64,000 bases of DNA from Streptococcus parauberis NCFD 2020 (GTDB lineage Bacteria; Bacillota; Bacilli; Lactobacillales; Streptococcaceae): NCBI RefSeq assembly GCF_000187935.1, contig NZ_AEUT02000001.1, positions 1,364,001 through 1,428,000 on the forward strand, read 5' to 3'. The translations under genes were made by a program, and so were the position numbers. The notes below the pieces were generated by a model that did no database searches, was not told the origin of the DNA, and saw nothing but the letters and a program-made list of their open reading frames with translations. Each line of letters starts with the position of its first letter. The first letter of the stretch is position 1. Positions 41,980 to 50,975 of this stretch are shown here, in pieces.

Positions 41980-42143
41980 AGTGAATACCTCCTCATAGAT
42001 TTTCGTATTCGTTTAGCCGGCTATTTTTGTGATATCAGTTACTAAACATACCTTAATATTCTATAACATATAGGGTGGCTTGTCAAGATAAATTTAAAAT
42101 ATCTCGAGTAGTTTCTCTTTTTCAACGATCTTATAAGATCATT

Positions 42144-42166
42144 GAAAAAATCCTCCCATTGGAAGA
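42144..42166 (-). terminator. Terminator of the DUF3021 gene
   Basis: TCTTCC and GGAGGA pair on the minus strand (one G-T pair, 4-base loop) followed by six T. A further palindrome (TTCAAcGATCTTATAAGATC) lies directly downstream. Confidence 0.6.
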
Positions 42167-42188
42167 CTTTTTCTGTGCTAAATAAATT

Positions 42189-42584
42189 CTATTGTTTCTT
42201 CACAAGCTTTTCTTTCAACTTTTTATTAATTGTATTGCTTGTACTATAGTTGAGATAGAAAACGATGGCCCAGATAATTAGATAAATAATGAGAAACTGG
42301 ATGAGAAAACCAAGATATTGATTAGGGTTCAACCAACCATTGTAAATATTCATTAAGTAAACCAGACTACTGATACTAATTAAATGAATCAAACTTTTAT
42401 ATAGAAAGGGGAGTTTTTCTATATCATAAATCAGTGATGCTAATCCCATAAAGCCACTGATAAATAAACAAGAGACAATGTTTGAAATAGTTTGCGAATT
42501 TACATCACTAAAGAGTAGTGATAAGGAATAAATAATCCCTCCAATACCAATCCCATAGATATAAGTATTTATTATTTTTTTCAT
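42189..42584 (-). CDS. DUF3021 membrane protein
   Basis: The 131-residue protein has four membrane segments and a basic C-terminus (NKKLKEKLVKKQ), matching DUF3021 proteins that are nearly always encoded next to a small LytTR DNA-binding protein. In S. mutans such pairs (HdrRM, BrsRM) work as membrane inhibitor and regulator controlling competence and bacteriocin genes. The gene starts 11 bases after the LytTR gene. The role here is inferred from that pairing. Confidence 0.75.
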   Translation of the reverse strand: MKKIINTYIYGIGIGGIIYSLSLLFSDVNSQTISNIVSCLFISGFMGLASLIYDIEKLPFLYKSLIHLISISSLVYLMNIYNGWLNPNQYLGFLIQFLIIYLIIWAIVFYLNYSTSNTINKKLKEKLVKKQ

Positions 42585-42595
42585 GATTTTTCCTC

Positions 42596-43045
42596 CTAAA
42601 GTCCCAGACTTTTTTCTAATTCTTTGACGTAGCGACGACTAATAATCACTTTATTTTTTTGACTTAAAATAGCAAGCATATTTCCAGAGAAAGAAGCTTC
42701 CAATCGGATTAAATGATTAATATTAATCAGACTTTGCTTTGAAACCTGGATAAAATTACTGCTTGGCAATTTCTCCTTCAGTTTATATAAGCGTTCCCTC
42801 GTATGATATTGCCCTTGGCTCGTCATGATATCTAAGTAATCACCGTCAACTTCTACAGCAATAATTTCAGTTAATTTAAGCAGTTGAATACTATCTTCTA
42901 TTTTAACTGCTAAAACATCAGCTTTCATAGCTTTAAATCCTTGTAAATAATCCACTAGGGCAGCCACTTCTTGATCATAACTTTCTTTAGCAATGACAAG
43001 TTCAATCTCTTCTTTATTAGGATTTTCCTTAAACAACCATTTCAT
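42596..43045 (-). CDS. LytTR DNA-binding regulator
   Basis: The 149-residue protein has no receiver domain. The LytTR domain covers about 50-149 (TEIIAVEVDGDYLDIMTSQG; FIQVSKQSLININHLIRL; VIISRRYVKELEKSLG). It is paired with DUF3021, its likely membrane-bound inhibitor. A TATGAT -10 with an overlapping ATATCA/TGATAT inverted repeat lies upstream, in the 100-base gap after the ABC permease gene. Targets may include its own operon and the ABC exporter. Confidence 0.85.
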   Translation of the reverse strand: MKWLFKENPNKEEIELVIAKESYDQEVAALVDYLQGFKAMKADVLAVKIEDSIQLLKLTEIIAVEVDGDYLDIMTSQGQYHTRERLYKLKEKLPSSNFIQVSKQSLININHLIRLEASFSGNMLAILSQKNKVIISRRYVKELEKSLGL

Positions 43046-43147
43046 TTTGATACCTCATGCTTTATTTCTTTACTTGTATCATATCAGAAATGATATGGCT
43101 TGTATGCAGAAACTTGGTATCAGGTAAGATTATGAGGATAAGTGGTC

Positions 43148-44002
43148 TCAATCAGTTAATTTATTCTTTCTTTTAAGCATCAAGATGATGGCTAAAATAA
43201 GTAACTGCCCTGCAATAATTGCTAAAACAATCTGATAATCCTGGACTTTCGTTGTTAACTTATCCCACTCCAAGCCAATACCCATGAACTTGCTGAAATG
43301 AATTCCCGCTTGACCAAAGCTCTCAACTTTAGCATCCAGCAAGATGTGACGGAACAATGATGCAACATATGCACCTGGCACAAATTTGACTAATTGCTGT
43401 GCTGAATCTGGTAGGACACCAATTGGCATATAAACCCCAACCAAGAAACCTGAAGCCGTTCCAACCAAGGTTGAGAGGCTACTTTCGAGGGACATTTTAT
43501 TGACAAATTGCAGAACAGTGGTCGCAAACAGAGAACCTTGAAGACTAGAGAGTAAGGCAACCTGTAAGAGTTGAGGAATCAATTTTGTCGAGATGACCAA
43601 TCCGTCTTCCTGCTTGAAGTAGAAAGCCATGACCAACCCAACTAAAATTTGCATTATGAAACTGATGATGCTGGCGCTGAGGATATAACCCAGTGTGATA
43701 CTTAACGGACTAACATCTGTTAGAATCAAATCCTGCCAAACATGACGTTCTTTATCTGAGACGATCCGAGAAAGGGCAGCCCAACTGGTTGTAATGCCTG
43801 TTACAGTAAGTACACCCCCCATAATCCAGAGATCTAAGATTTTTTCAGGTTTGGGCATACTATCTTTCCAACTGATAACTAAGTTGTTTTGGAGAAATAG
43901 AATGTAAAGAACGAAGGCTATTAAGGCCCCAAGTAAGGAGAAGAAGACTCCTGCTTTACTACTAAAATATAATTTCAAGTGACGCTCAATTGTTGCTTTC
44001 AT
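43148..44002 (-). CDS. ABC-2 type exporter permease
   Basis: The 284-residue protein has six membrane segments and the ABC-2 pattern, including the PIGVLPDSAQQLVKFVPGAYVASLFRHIL re-entrant region. It overlaps the ATPase gene by four bases. Such two-gene exporters move drugs, bacteriocins, lantibiotics or cell-wall polymers; the substrate is unknown. The LytTR/DUF3021 pair follows in the same direction. Confidence 0.82.
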   Translation of the reverse strand: MKATIERHLKLYFSSKAGVFFSLLGALIAFVLYILFLQNNLVISWKDSMPKPEKILDLWIMGGVLTVTGITTSWAALSRIVSDKERHVWQDLILTDVSPLSITLGYILSASIISFIMQILVGLVMAFYFKQEDGLVISTKLIPQLLQVALLSSLQGSLFATTVLQFVNKMSLESSLSTLVGTASGFLVGVYMPIGVLPDSAQQLVKFVPGAYVASLFRHILLDAKVESFGQAGIHFSKFMGIGLEWDKLTTKVQDYQIVLAIIAGQLLILAIILMLKRKNKLTD

Positions 44003-44853
44003 GCTTGGATTTCCTTTCCTGTCAGAGTTAAGAATGCTTCGTTCAAAGTGCCTTCTTGGAAACTGAAGCTACTAATTTCTTTTTGGTATTGATTGAGTAG
44101 GGTGATAACTTCTTGTGTTTTTAAACCTTCTATAAAGTAACGGCCCGGTTCTAGCTCTATAAATTCTTGCTCAGGCATTGCTTCAGCGCTAGTCATTTCC
44201 AAAATCAATTGCGATTTGGCATAATCTGCAATTAATTGACTAGGTTTGCCACTAGCTAAGATGTTTCCATTGTCAATAACATAAACTTTGTCAGCTGTTT
44301 CCGCTTCTTCCAAATAGTGAGTTGTTAAAAAGATAGTTAAACCTTCTTCTTTTTGTAAAGTATTAAATAAATACCAGATCAATTCACGGCTTTGAATATC
44401 CAATCCTGTTGTTGGCTCATCTAAGAAAAGGATATCAGGCTTATTAATTAATGCTCGAACAATGTCAACCCGTCTTTTTTGACCACCTGAGAGACTTTGA
44501 TATTTTTGCTTTAGGATTGGTTGAATCTTGGTGATCTCAATCAAATGCTTAAGCCAGTCCTTATCTGCTGCTTTGTACATATGCAATCTATTTTTTAGGT
44601 TGGCAGCGACACTCAATTCACCATCAAGGACACTATCCTGAAAGACCATCCCCATTTTAAGGTGTTTATCTCTAATGACTTGTCCTGAATCTAAAGCCAA
44701 CAAACCTGATAAGATATTGATAGTCGTTGACTTGCCTGCACCATTGGTTCCTAAGTAAGCAACCATTGACCCTTTTTCAATTTCCAGATCTAAACCTTTT
44801 AAGACTTGTTTTTTGCCATACGATTTGATAATATTTCTTGCTGTAATTAACAT
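43999..44853 (-). CDS. ABC exporter ATP-binding protein
   Basis: The 284-residue ATPase has Walker A LGTNGAGKSTT, signature LSGGQKRRVDI, Walker B ILFLDEPTTGLD and the H-loop LTTHYLEEAE, plus a C-terminal regulatory extension. It is of the DrrA/CcmA type. The ATG giving MLITARNI is used because AAGGAGG is eight bases upstream; an in-frame ATG 135 bases earlier would start inside the promoter region. The Shine-Dalgarno lies in an inverted repeat. Confidence 0.92.
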   Translation of the reverse strand: MLITARNIIKSYGKKQVLKGLDLEIEKGSMVAYLGTNGAGKSTTINILSGLLALDSGQVIRDKHLKMGMVFQDSVLDGELSVAANLKNRLHMYKAADKDWLKHLIEITKIQPILKQKYQSLSGGQKRRVDIVRALINKPDILFLDEPTTGLDIQSRELIWYLFNTLQKEEGLTIFLTTHYLEEAETADKVYVIDNGNILASGKPSQLIADYAKSQLILEMTSAEAMPEQEFIELEPGRYFIEGLKTQEVITLLNQYQKEISSFSFQEGTLNEAFLTLTGKEIQA

Positions 44854-44863
44854 CTTTCGTCCT

Positions 44864-44890
44864 CCTTGGTACAAACTAATCTTACCAAGG
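44864..44890 (-). promoter_or_regulatory. Inverted repeat covering the ABC operon's Shine-Dalgarno
   Basis: CCTTGGTA (44864-44871) and TACCAAGG (44883-44890) form a perfect 8-bp inverted repeat with an 11-base spacer. The repeat half nearest the gene includes part of AAGGAGG, so in RNA it could hide the ribosome-binding site; as DNA it could be an operator. A TTGTCA/TAAGAT pair with 19-base spacing overlaps it. Confidence 0.45.
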
Positions 44891-45033
44891 AAAAGACTAC
44901 CTGTGACAACTTTTATGCTTAGTGGTAAAAAAAGGACGCTAAGAGGGGAAATCGTAGTTGGAATAGATTTGCTGAGAATCCCATGCACAGCTGAGCAATC
45001 TTTTTCTAAAGTTCCAATTTTAAAAAGTTGCCC

Positions 45034-45062
45034 TTGTCATAATTGCCTCATCTTGTTAGAAT
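45034..45062 (+). promoter_or_regulatory. Promoter of the SRPBCC gene (leaderless)
   Basis: TTGTCA (45034-45039) and TAGAAT (45057-45062) are 17 bases apart. The -10 ends six bases before the ATG at 45069, so the transcript should start at or next to the start codon. Confidence 0.6.
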
Positions 45063-45068
45063 AGACTA

Positions 45069-45536
45069 ATGAACAAGAAATTATTACCGACCGAAACTGG
45101 TTACACATTAACATTAACATATGACATTAAGGGTCATATCGACGACTTCTGGAGCTTATTAGCCACTACTTCTGGTTTGCAGAAATGGTTCCCAGAATTG
45201 TCTCGGCAAGAGAATAGCTTGCGCTTCTTAGCCGGCCAGTCTGATGTCAGCTTAGCTATTCTCAAAGAAGAAAAAGCCTCAGCTTTCGCTTTTGACTGGT
45301 TTGGTGCAACAAACACATTTATAATCAGTAAGAATGACACAATGAACTGCCATCAAATTTCCTTTACAGAAGAAATACCAAGCACATTTGAAAATGCTTC
45401 AAGAGATTTAGCCGGTTGGTATAACCAAAACCATCGTTTAATGATTTATGCCAACACAGGTCACTTACCTAATACGATGGCCCTTTACCAAGACTCACAA
45501 GATTGGATTAATAACCAACTACGCAAAAAAAGATAA
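45069..45536 (+). CDS. SRPBCC (START-like/AHSA1) domain protein
   Basis: The 155-residue protein reads as one SRPBCC helix-grip domain: LTLTYDIKGHIDDFWSLLATTSGLQKWFPEL is the classic opening, followed by FDWFGATNTFIIS and a C-terminal long helix (NTMALYQDSQDWINNQLRKKR). It probably binds a small hydrophobic ligand; ligand and role are unknown. No Shine-Dalgarno precedes the ATG, and the promoter sits so close that the mRNA is likely leaderless. It diverges from the ABC exporter operon. Confidence 0.75.
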   Translation: MNKKLLPTETGYTLTLTYDIKGHIDDFWSLLATTSGLQKWFPELSRQENSLRFLAGQSDVSLAILKEEKASAFAFDWFGATNTFIISKNDTMNCHQISFTEEIPSTFENASRDLAGWYNQNHRLMIYANTGHLPNTMALYQDSQDWINNQLRKKR

Positions 45537-45558
45537 GCTCATTAGCTTATCTTTTTTA
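45525..45558 (+). terminator. Terminator of the SRPBCC gene
   Basis: AGATAAGCT and AGCTTATCT pair with a 4-base loop, with A-run before and T-run after, overlapping the stop codon. Confidence 0.85.
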
Positions 45559-45638
45559 CTAGAAATAGAATATAGATTCATACATAAGAAATCTAACTAT
45601 CGGAGCTTTAAATGATTAAAACTCGAGAAAAAGAATTA

Positions 45639-45674
45639 AAAAAGAGAACAGATGAAATCTGTCTTCTTTTTTTA
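45639..45674 (-). terminator. jag terminator
   Basis: The minus strand forms ACAGAT / ATCTGT with outer AAAAAAAGAAG/CTCTTTTTT pairing and a 3-base loop, followed by a T-run. It overlaps the jag stop. Confidence 0.75.
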
Positions 45675-46598
45675 ATTTTCTAAACTGACAACGACGTAGC
45701 GGTTTGGATCGTTTCCTTCTGAATAACTTGTTACGCCTTCGATTGTAGAAATTGTTTTGTGGACAATTTTACGTTTACTGTTACTCATTGGGTCCATAGT
45801 ATAGTCTTCTTCACTTTCCAGAACACGATTGGCCACTTTTTGTGTGAAGTCAATCAAAGTTTCTGTGCGGTGTTCAACGTAATCATGGACATTCAAATTA
45901 ACAGCAAAGTTTTTTGAATAATGATCATGTAGAAAGTTTTGAGCTAATAATTGTAATGATTTCAAGACTTTTCCATGGTAACCGATTACACGTCCTGCTT
46001 CTTGTGTCTCAACTTGAATGTTGATTTGACGACGATTATAACTTGTCTCTAGACTAGCCTCGATATCCATTTCATAGATAATCTTTTTAACATAGTCAGT
46101 CACATCTGCTGAAGCTTTTTCAATATCTTTACTGATTGTATCCTCAGTAAATTCTTGAGCTACAAATTCTTCAAATGACTGTTCTTTTGTTGGTTCTTCA
46201 CTAACTGCTGATTCAGAAATCTTTTCTTCAGTTTCAGTGACTGCTTCTTCAGTCTGTGGATGAAGACTAGTTACATTTGAAACTGGAATTTTTTCTTCAA
46301 CGACTTCTTCTTCAACTTCAACTGCTTCTTTTTGAACTGGTTTACTTGGGTTGACAACTGGTGCATTCTGACGGTTAATTTCGTCGGGCACGCCACTGAC
46401 AGCTTTTTTATCAGCCTTGTAGACTGTCCTCTCGTTAATCCCTTCAATATCAACCTGTGCTAACTTTTTACCAAAACCTAAAAAGCCTTTTTTTTCTTTT
46501 GAAATAACTTTAATATGGGCTTTTTGGCGTAGCAATTGCAATTCTTGAAGCCCCTTTTGGATTGCTTCTTCAACAGTTTTACCTGTATATACTACCAT
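45672..46598 (-). CDS. khpB: RNA-binding protein KhpB (Jag)
   Basis: The 308-residue protein has a Jag N-terminal domain (about 1-55; VVYTGKTVEEAIQKGLQELQ), a long acidic linker rich in Glu and Val (about 75-165), a KH domain (about 168-240; VIGYHGKVLKSLQLLAQNFL) and a C-terminal R3H domain. KhpB pairs with KhpA and binds many RNAs, influencing cell division in pneumococcus. It follows yidC after nine bases, the usual arrangement with rnpA. Confidence 0.93.
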   Translation of the reverse strand: MVVYTGKTVEEAIQKGLQELQLLRQKAHIKVISKEKKGFLGFGKKLAQVDIEGINERTVYKADKKAVSGVPDEINRQNAPVVNPSKPVQKEAVEVEEEVVEEKIPVSNVTSLHPQTEEAVTETEEKISESAVSEEPTKEQSFEEFVAQEFTEDTISKDIEKASADVTDYVKKIIYEMDIEASLETSYNRRQINIQVETQEAGRVIGYHGKVLKSLQLLAQNFLHDHYSKNFAVNLNVHDYVEHRTETLIDFTQKVANRVLESEEDYTMDPMSNSKRKIVHKTISTIEGVTSYSEGNDPNRYVVVSLEN

Positions 46599-46607
46599 AA
46601 TTAACTC

Positions 46608-47426
46608 CTATTTCTTTTGTCTACGCGCTTTTTTACGGGCACGTCGTTCTTTACTTTGTAATAGTTTTTCTGCTTCCGCCTCACGTCTACGCTCTTCAAG
46701 AATCTTGAATGGATTATTTAAAAGCAAGAGTTGGAAGACTTGGAAAGCATTGGACACAGTCCAATATAAGACAACCCCACTAGCCAAGCTAATTCCCATG
46801 AAGAAAATCATTAAGGGCATTGCATAGGTCATCATTGTCATCACCATGTTCTTTTCCTTAGCGGCAAGGTTAGTTAACCATGTTGATAAGAACGTGAACA
46901 AAGCGGCCAGAATTGGCAAAATAAAATAAGGATCTGCTTTTGCTAATTCAATCCATAAGAAGGAACCTTCTCTTAAAAAAGGAACACGTGACAAGGCTTG
47001 GAATAAAGCAATCATCACTGGCATTTGAATTAATAGTGGGAAAATACTAGCATAGGGATTAACACCGTTACGCTTATAGAGAGCCTGACTTTCCTCAGCT
47101 AAGGCCATGCGGCTTTCTGTGTCTTTCCCAGCATACTTAGTTTGCAACTCTTTTAATTCAGGTTGCAAATCTTGCATGCGCTGACTTGATTTAATTTGAA
47201 TATTAAATAAAGGCATCAGCAAAATTCTGATAATTAGGGTGAAAAGAATAATCCCTACACCAATACTACCATTAAAGGATAGCCATTGGATGGACTTTCC
47301 AAAAAAATAAACCAATTGGTCCCATCCATTAGATGAGTTGGCTGAGACATTACCTCTTCCACAAGCAGCTAATAATAGTGCTAAGGGAACGAGACTTGCA
47401 ATTTTAATCTGTTTCTTCACTTTCAA
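46608..47426 (-). CDS. yidC: Membrane protein insertase YidC1
   Basis: The 272-residue Oxa1/YidC family protein has a lipoprotein signal ([10 protein letters not shown]), five membrane segments and the conserved [13 protein letters not shown] and [11 protein letters not shown] regions. It inserts membrane proteins with or without Sec. The short basic tail ([14 protein letters not shown]) is typical of YidC1 rather than the longer-tailed YidC2. It overlaps the rnpA end by 23 bases. Confidence 0.94.
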   Translation of the reverse strand: MKVKKQIKIASLVPLALLLAACGRGNVSANSSNGWDQLVYFFGKSIQWLSFNGSIGVGIILFTLIIRILLMPLFNIQIKSSQRMQDLQPELKELQTKYAGKDTESRMALAEESQALYKRNGVNPYASIFPLLIQMPVMIALFQALSRVPFLREGSFLWIELAKADPYFILPILAALFTFLSTWLTNLAAKEKNMVMTMMTYAMPLMIFFMGISLASGVVLYWTVSNAFQVFQLLLLNNPFKILEERRREAEAEKLLQSKERRARKKARRQKK

Positions 47427-47769
47427 AACCTTCCTCGAGCAAATGTGCTAGTTTTAAGACATGTTTTAGATTTTGTCTAACTTCCTGATACTCTAACTCT
47501 TCTACGCCTTTGCGGGCAATGATGACAAAATCGGTTGGCTTCAGACTTTCTGAAAATTCCATGATGACATGTCGTATTTTTCTTTTAACAGCATTTCGTG
47601 TTACCGCATTACCTAGGCGTTTGCCTACTGATATACCTAAACGAAAATGGTTTTGGTCTTCTTTTTCATTTAAAAAATAAATGACAAATTTACGATTTGC
47701 CGTACTTTCTCCACCATCAAAAATGGCTTGAAAATCTTTCTCACGCTTGACACGATAGGATTTCTTCAA
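47404..47769 (-). CDS. rnpA: Ribonuclease P protein component
   Basis: The 121-residue basic protein assists the catalytic RNA in tRNA 5' processing. [16 protein letters not shown], the [28 protein letters not shown] motif and the DFVIIARKG strand are present. The start is TTG with GGAG seven bases upstream. A TGn-extended -10 (TGGTATAAT, 47800-47805) with TTGAGG 18 bases further upstream is its promoter. Confidence 0.95.
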   Translation of the reverse strand: MKKSYRVKREKDFQAIFDGGESTANRKFVIYFLNEKEDQNHFRLGISVGKRLGNAVTRNAVKRKIRHVIMEFSESLKPTDFVIIARKGVEELEYQEVRQNLKHVLKLAHLLEEGFESEETD

Positions 47770-47799
47770 AATTTAACTCCAACTATCTATATTATTACT

Positions 47800-47829
47800 A
47801 TTATACCATAAAAGTGAAAAAAGCCTCAA
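47800..47829 (-). promoter_or_regulatory. rnpA-yidC-khpB promoter
   Basis: TTGAGG and TGGTATAAT on the minus strand, spacing 18. The -35 overlaps the weak hairpin that ends argH. Confidence 0.5.
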
Positions 47830-47853
47830 CCTATAGAGATTAAAGCTTTCATA

Positions 47854-49239
47854 CTAATTTTCAAGTTCACTTAGAGCTTTTTTAATTTGTTCTGTCACTT
47901 GACTAAATGCTGTTCCACCTAAAGACGTTCGACGAGCGACAGCTTGTTTGGAGCTTAGTTTGTCGTAGATGTCTTCTTCTATAACTTCCGATATCTTTTT
48001 ATAATCATCAAGAGTTATATCCTGCAGGTAGTAACCACCTTTTGTAGCCTCTAAAACTAGTTTCCCAACTATCTCATGGGCTTTTCTGAATGGAACTCCC
48101 TTAGACGCCAAATAGTCTGCTAGCTCAGTCGCATTTGAGAAGTCCTTCTGCGTGGCGCTAGCCATTTTTTCCTTATTAACTGTCATCGTTGACAACATCC
48201 CAGCCAGGATATCCACGGCCACCGTAATTGTCTCTGCCGTATCAAACATGCCTTCTTTATCTTCTTGTAAGTCTTTATTGTAGGCCAATGGCAGAGCCTT
48301 CATGACAGTTAACAGGGAGAAGAGATTGCCATAAACCCGTCCTGTTTTCCCCCGAATTAGCTCTGCCATGTCGGGATTTTTCTTCTGAGGCATAATTGAA
48401 GAACCCGTAGAAAAAGTATCGGAAAGGGTGATAAACTGATATTCAAATGAGGACCAGTTAATAAGCTCTTCACATAAACGACTCATATGCATCATCAAAA
48501 GGCTAGCATTAGATAAAAATTCTAAAATGAAATCACGATCTGAGACAGCGTCTAGAGAATTACTGTAGATTTTCGAGAAGCCCATCAAATCAGCTGATAG
48601 TTCTCTTTCGATTGGAAAAGTTGTGCCTGCTAGAGCAGCCGCTCCTAATGGAGATAGATCTGTATGTTCCATATTAAAGGCAAACCGTTGACTATCTCTG
48701 GTAAACATTTGATAGTAAGCCATTAAGTGATGCCCAAACGATATTGGTTGGGCATGTTGCAAGTGCGTATAACCTGGCATAATGGTTTCAACATGCTCTT
48801 GGGCAAGTTGCACCAATACTTGTCTTAGCTTCTTCAATTTGTCGTCCACTTGTTTTAACGTATCTACTAAGTACAGATGCATATCTGTGGCTACTTGGTC
48901 ATTACGTGAGCGAGCAGTATGCAATTTGCCCGCAACTGGTCCAATTTTCTCAGTCAGTAAACTCTCAATATTCATATGAATATCTTCGTTACTAATATCA
49001 AAAGTAAGTTGGCCAGCTTCAAATTCTTTTAATAAGGCTTTTAGACCTTCTTTTATTCGACTTGCTTCATCTGAAGATATAATATCTGTTTGTCCCAACA
49101 TGGTAACATGTGCAATAGATGCCTTAATATCAAAAAGTGCTAATTTTTGGTCAAAAGAAATTGAAGCTCCAAAGGTCTCAACCCACTTCTCCAGGCCAGC
49201 TTCAAAACGTCCACCCCATAATTTATTATTGTTTGTCAT
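47854..49239 (-). CDS. argH: Argininosuccinate lyase
   Basis: The 461-residue enzyme splits argininosuccinate into arginine and fumarate, the last step of arginine synthesis. [22 protein letters not shown], the [14 protein letters not shown] loop (here [10 protein letters not shown]), [13 protein letters not shown] and the signature [19 protein letters not shown] are present. It is 39 bases downstream of argG and co-transcribed with it. Confidence 0.97.
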   Translation of the reverse strand: MTNNNKLWGGRFEAGLEKWVETFGASISFDQKLALFDIKASIAHVTMLGQTDIISSDEASRIKEGLKALLKEFEAGQLTFDISNEDIHMNIESLLTEKIGPVAGKLHTARSRNDQVATDMHLYLVDTLKQVDDKLKKLRQVLVQLAQEHVETIMPGYTHLQHAQPISFGHHLMAYYQMFTRDSQRFAFNMEHTDLSPLGAAALAGTTFPIERELSADLMGFSKIYSNSLDAVSDRDFILEFLSNASLLMMHMSRLCEELINWSSFEYQFITLSDTFSTGSSIMPQKKNPDMAELIRGKTGRVYGNLFSLLTVMKALPLAYNKDLQEDKEGMFDTAETITVAVDILAGMLSTMTVNKEKMASATQKDFSNATELADYLASKGVPFRKAHEIVGKLVLEATKGGYYLQDITLDDYKKISEVIEEDIYDKLSSKQAVARRTSLGGTAFSQVTEQIKKALSELEN

Positions 49240-49278
49240 TATTACCTCTATTTTTGTATGAAAATAATAAGCATTGCC

Positions 49279-50481
49279 TTATTCTTTATTATTAATTTGG
49301 TTCACTTGTGCATTCACTTGAGTTGGTAAGCCCCATAATTTAATAAAGCCAATTGCCGCATCTTGATCAAAGCTATCCGCAGCTGTATAAGTAGCCAAGT
49401 TTTCATCATATAATGAATTTGAAGATTGACGAGCCACAACCTGCGCTGAACCTTTATATAGTTTGACTTTAGCTATACCATTAACATTTTTTTGTGTTTG
49501 TTTAATATAAGCTTTGATAGCATCAGTTGCTGGATTAAACCAGAGACCATTATAAATAAGGTTGGAAATTTCATTTTCCAGAATTGGTTTAAAGTGAGAT
49601 AATTCGCGAACCAAGGTAATATCTTCAATTTCTTTATGTGCCGTCAGCAAAGTAATCGCTCCGGGGCACTCATATATTTCACGAGACTTAATACCAACCA
49701 AACGATTCTCAACATGATCAATACGACCAACGCCATGAGCACCAGCTATTTTATTTAATTCTAAAATTAAGTTGGCCAAAGGCATATCTTGCCCATTAAT
49801 AGCAATTGGTTTACCTGCTTTAAAGGTAATATCAACAAATTCCGGCTCGTTTGGTGCCTTTTCAGGAGAAGTTGTAATGCCAAAGGCTTCCTCAGGAGCT
49901 TGATTCCATGGATTCTCGAGAACACCACATTCATTAGCACGGCCCCATAGATTTTGATCGATTGAATAGGGACTGTCCAATTCAGCAGGAACCGGTACAC
50001 CATTTTCTTTGGCGAAATTAATTTCTTCCTCACGCGACCACTTCCATTCCCTCACCGGAGCAATAACTTTAATATCCGGGTCAAGTGCAGCAATAGCTAC
50101 CTCAAAACGAACTTGGTCGTTGCCTTTTCCAGTACAACCATGAGCAATTAAACTTGCATTTGTTTGATGGGCAATCTCTACTAACTTCTGAGAAATCAAT
50201 GGACGACTTAAGGCTGAAATAAGAGGATATTTTTGTTCGTAAAAAGCATGTGCTTGCAATGCTGGCAATACAAACTCTTCTGCAAATTGATCTTTAACAT
50301 CAATCACAAAGGATTCGACAGCACCAACCATTAAGGCCTTATCATGGATAAAGTCTAAGTCTTTTCCTTCACCAACATCCATACAAACAGCAACAACATC
50401 ATATTTTTCTTTTAACCAAGCAATGGCAACAGAAGTATCCAAACCACCTGAATAAGCTAAAATTAGTTTTTCTTTAGACAT
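49279..50481 (-). CDS. argG: Argininosuccinate synthase
   Basis: The 400-residue ATP-dependent ligase joins citrulline and aspartate. The P-loop [26 protein letters not shown] and the [10 protein letters not shown] region are conserved. With argH it turns citrulline into arginine; no carbamoyl-phosphate or ornithine genes are nearby, so the cell would need a citrulline source. The promoter carries an inverted repeat over the -10 that may bind an ArgR-type repressor. Confidence 0.97.
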   Translation of the reverse strand: MSKEKLILAYSGGLDTSVAIAWLKEKYDVVAVCMDVGEGKDLDFIHDKALMVGAVESFVIDVKDQFAEEFVLPALQAHAFYEQKYPLISALSRPLISQKLVEIAHQTNASLIAHGCTGKGNDQVRFEVAIAALDPDIKVIAPVREWKWSREEEINFAKENGVPVPAELDSPYSIDQNLWGRANECGVLENPWNQAPEEAFGITTSPEKAPNEPEFVDITFKAGKPIAINGQDMPLANLILELNKIAGAHGVGRIDHVENRLVGIKSREIYECPGAITLLTAHKEIEDITLVRELSHFKPILENEISNLIYNGLWFNPATDAIKAYIKQTQKNVNGIAKVKLYKGSAQVVARQSSNSLYDENLATYTAADSFDQDAAIGFIKLWGLPTQVNAQVNQINNKE

Positions 50482-50504
50482 AGCATTTCTCTTTTCTAAA
50501 TAAT

Positions 50505-50543
50505 ATTAGTGTTTATACTAATGTATATTTATTTAAATGTCAA
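50505..50543 (-). promoter_or_regulatory. argGH promoter with operator-like repeat
   Basis: TTGACA (50538-50543) and TAGTAT (50515-50520) are 17 bases apart on the minus strand. ATTAGT (50505-50510) and ACTAAT (50517-50522) form an inverted repeat over the -10, a possible ARG-type operator. Confidence 0.6.
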
Positions 50544-50679
50544 TAGTTTTTGGTATTTTTATTCTAAAAAATCATAAATATGTCCTTGTAACCGTATTAT
50601 TATTTCGTTTACCAATTTTATACGTCAGCTTAGTGAATATTTTTGCGCGAAATAATGTATTGTTATACAAATATGGGCA

Positions 50680-50887
50680 AAAAAAAACTCGGATGGGATT
50701 CCGAGTTTTTTTACTGATGTAAAAATCAGTCAATATGTTATCCAAACAAAGACAACTGAATTAATCATTAGTTTCAGAAGAGTCAGATCAAAAATACTAT
50801 TTGTTTATGGAGAGAGAGAGAAAACAATATTTTGATTGAATTGGGGATTGACTCTTATAAACTAGTGACGTTATGTCTTTATTTACA
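50680..50887 (-). ncRNA. fasX: FasX-like small regulatory RNA
   Basis: Immediately after fasA the minus strand has a -10 (TATAAT, 50894-50899) and, about 205 bases on, a Rho-independent terminator (ACTCGGA / TCCGAGT followed by nine T). No protein-coding frame of note lies between. In S. pyogenes FasX is a 205-base RNA directly downstream of fasA that controls streptokinase and pilus mRNAs. Position, orientation and length agree. It fills most of the 494-base gap between fasA and argG. The ends are predictions from promoter and terminator. Confidence 0.8.
50687..50706 (-). terminator. fasX terminator
   Basis: ACTCGGA and TCCGAGT pair with a 6-base loop; the minus strand continues with a long T-run. 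T follows on the plus strand as well. Confidence 0.9.
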
Positions 50888-50893
50888 TTATTT

Positions 50894-50960
50894 ATTATAG
50901 CCAATATTTCTCAATGTGCATGACTTTTTCCTGAAATGTTGATTTTTCATCCTAAAATGT
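50894..50960 (-). promoter_or_regulatory. fasX promoter with LytTR-type direct repeats
   Basis: ACATTTTAG (50952-50960) and ACATTTCAG (50931-50939) on the minus strand are 9-base direct repeats 21 bases apart start to start, as bound by ComE/BlpR-class LytTR regulators. The -10 TATAAT lies at 50894-50899; the -35 is poor. FasA is the obvious activator. Confidence 0.65.
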
Positions 50961-50975
50961 TATTTTTTTGTATTT

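Noticed and set aside
44854..44988. N-terminal extension of the ABC ATPase
   Set aside because: The extra 45 residues are not part of the ABC fold, and the strong Shine-Dalgarno supports the later ATG.
50537..50722. 61-residue plus-strand frame beside fasX
   Set aside because: It runs through the argG promoter and the fasX terminator, with no ribosome-binding site.
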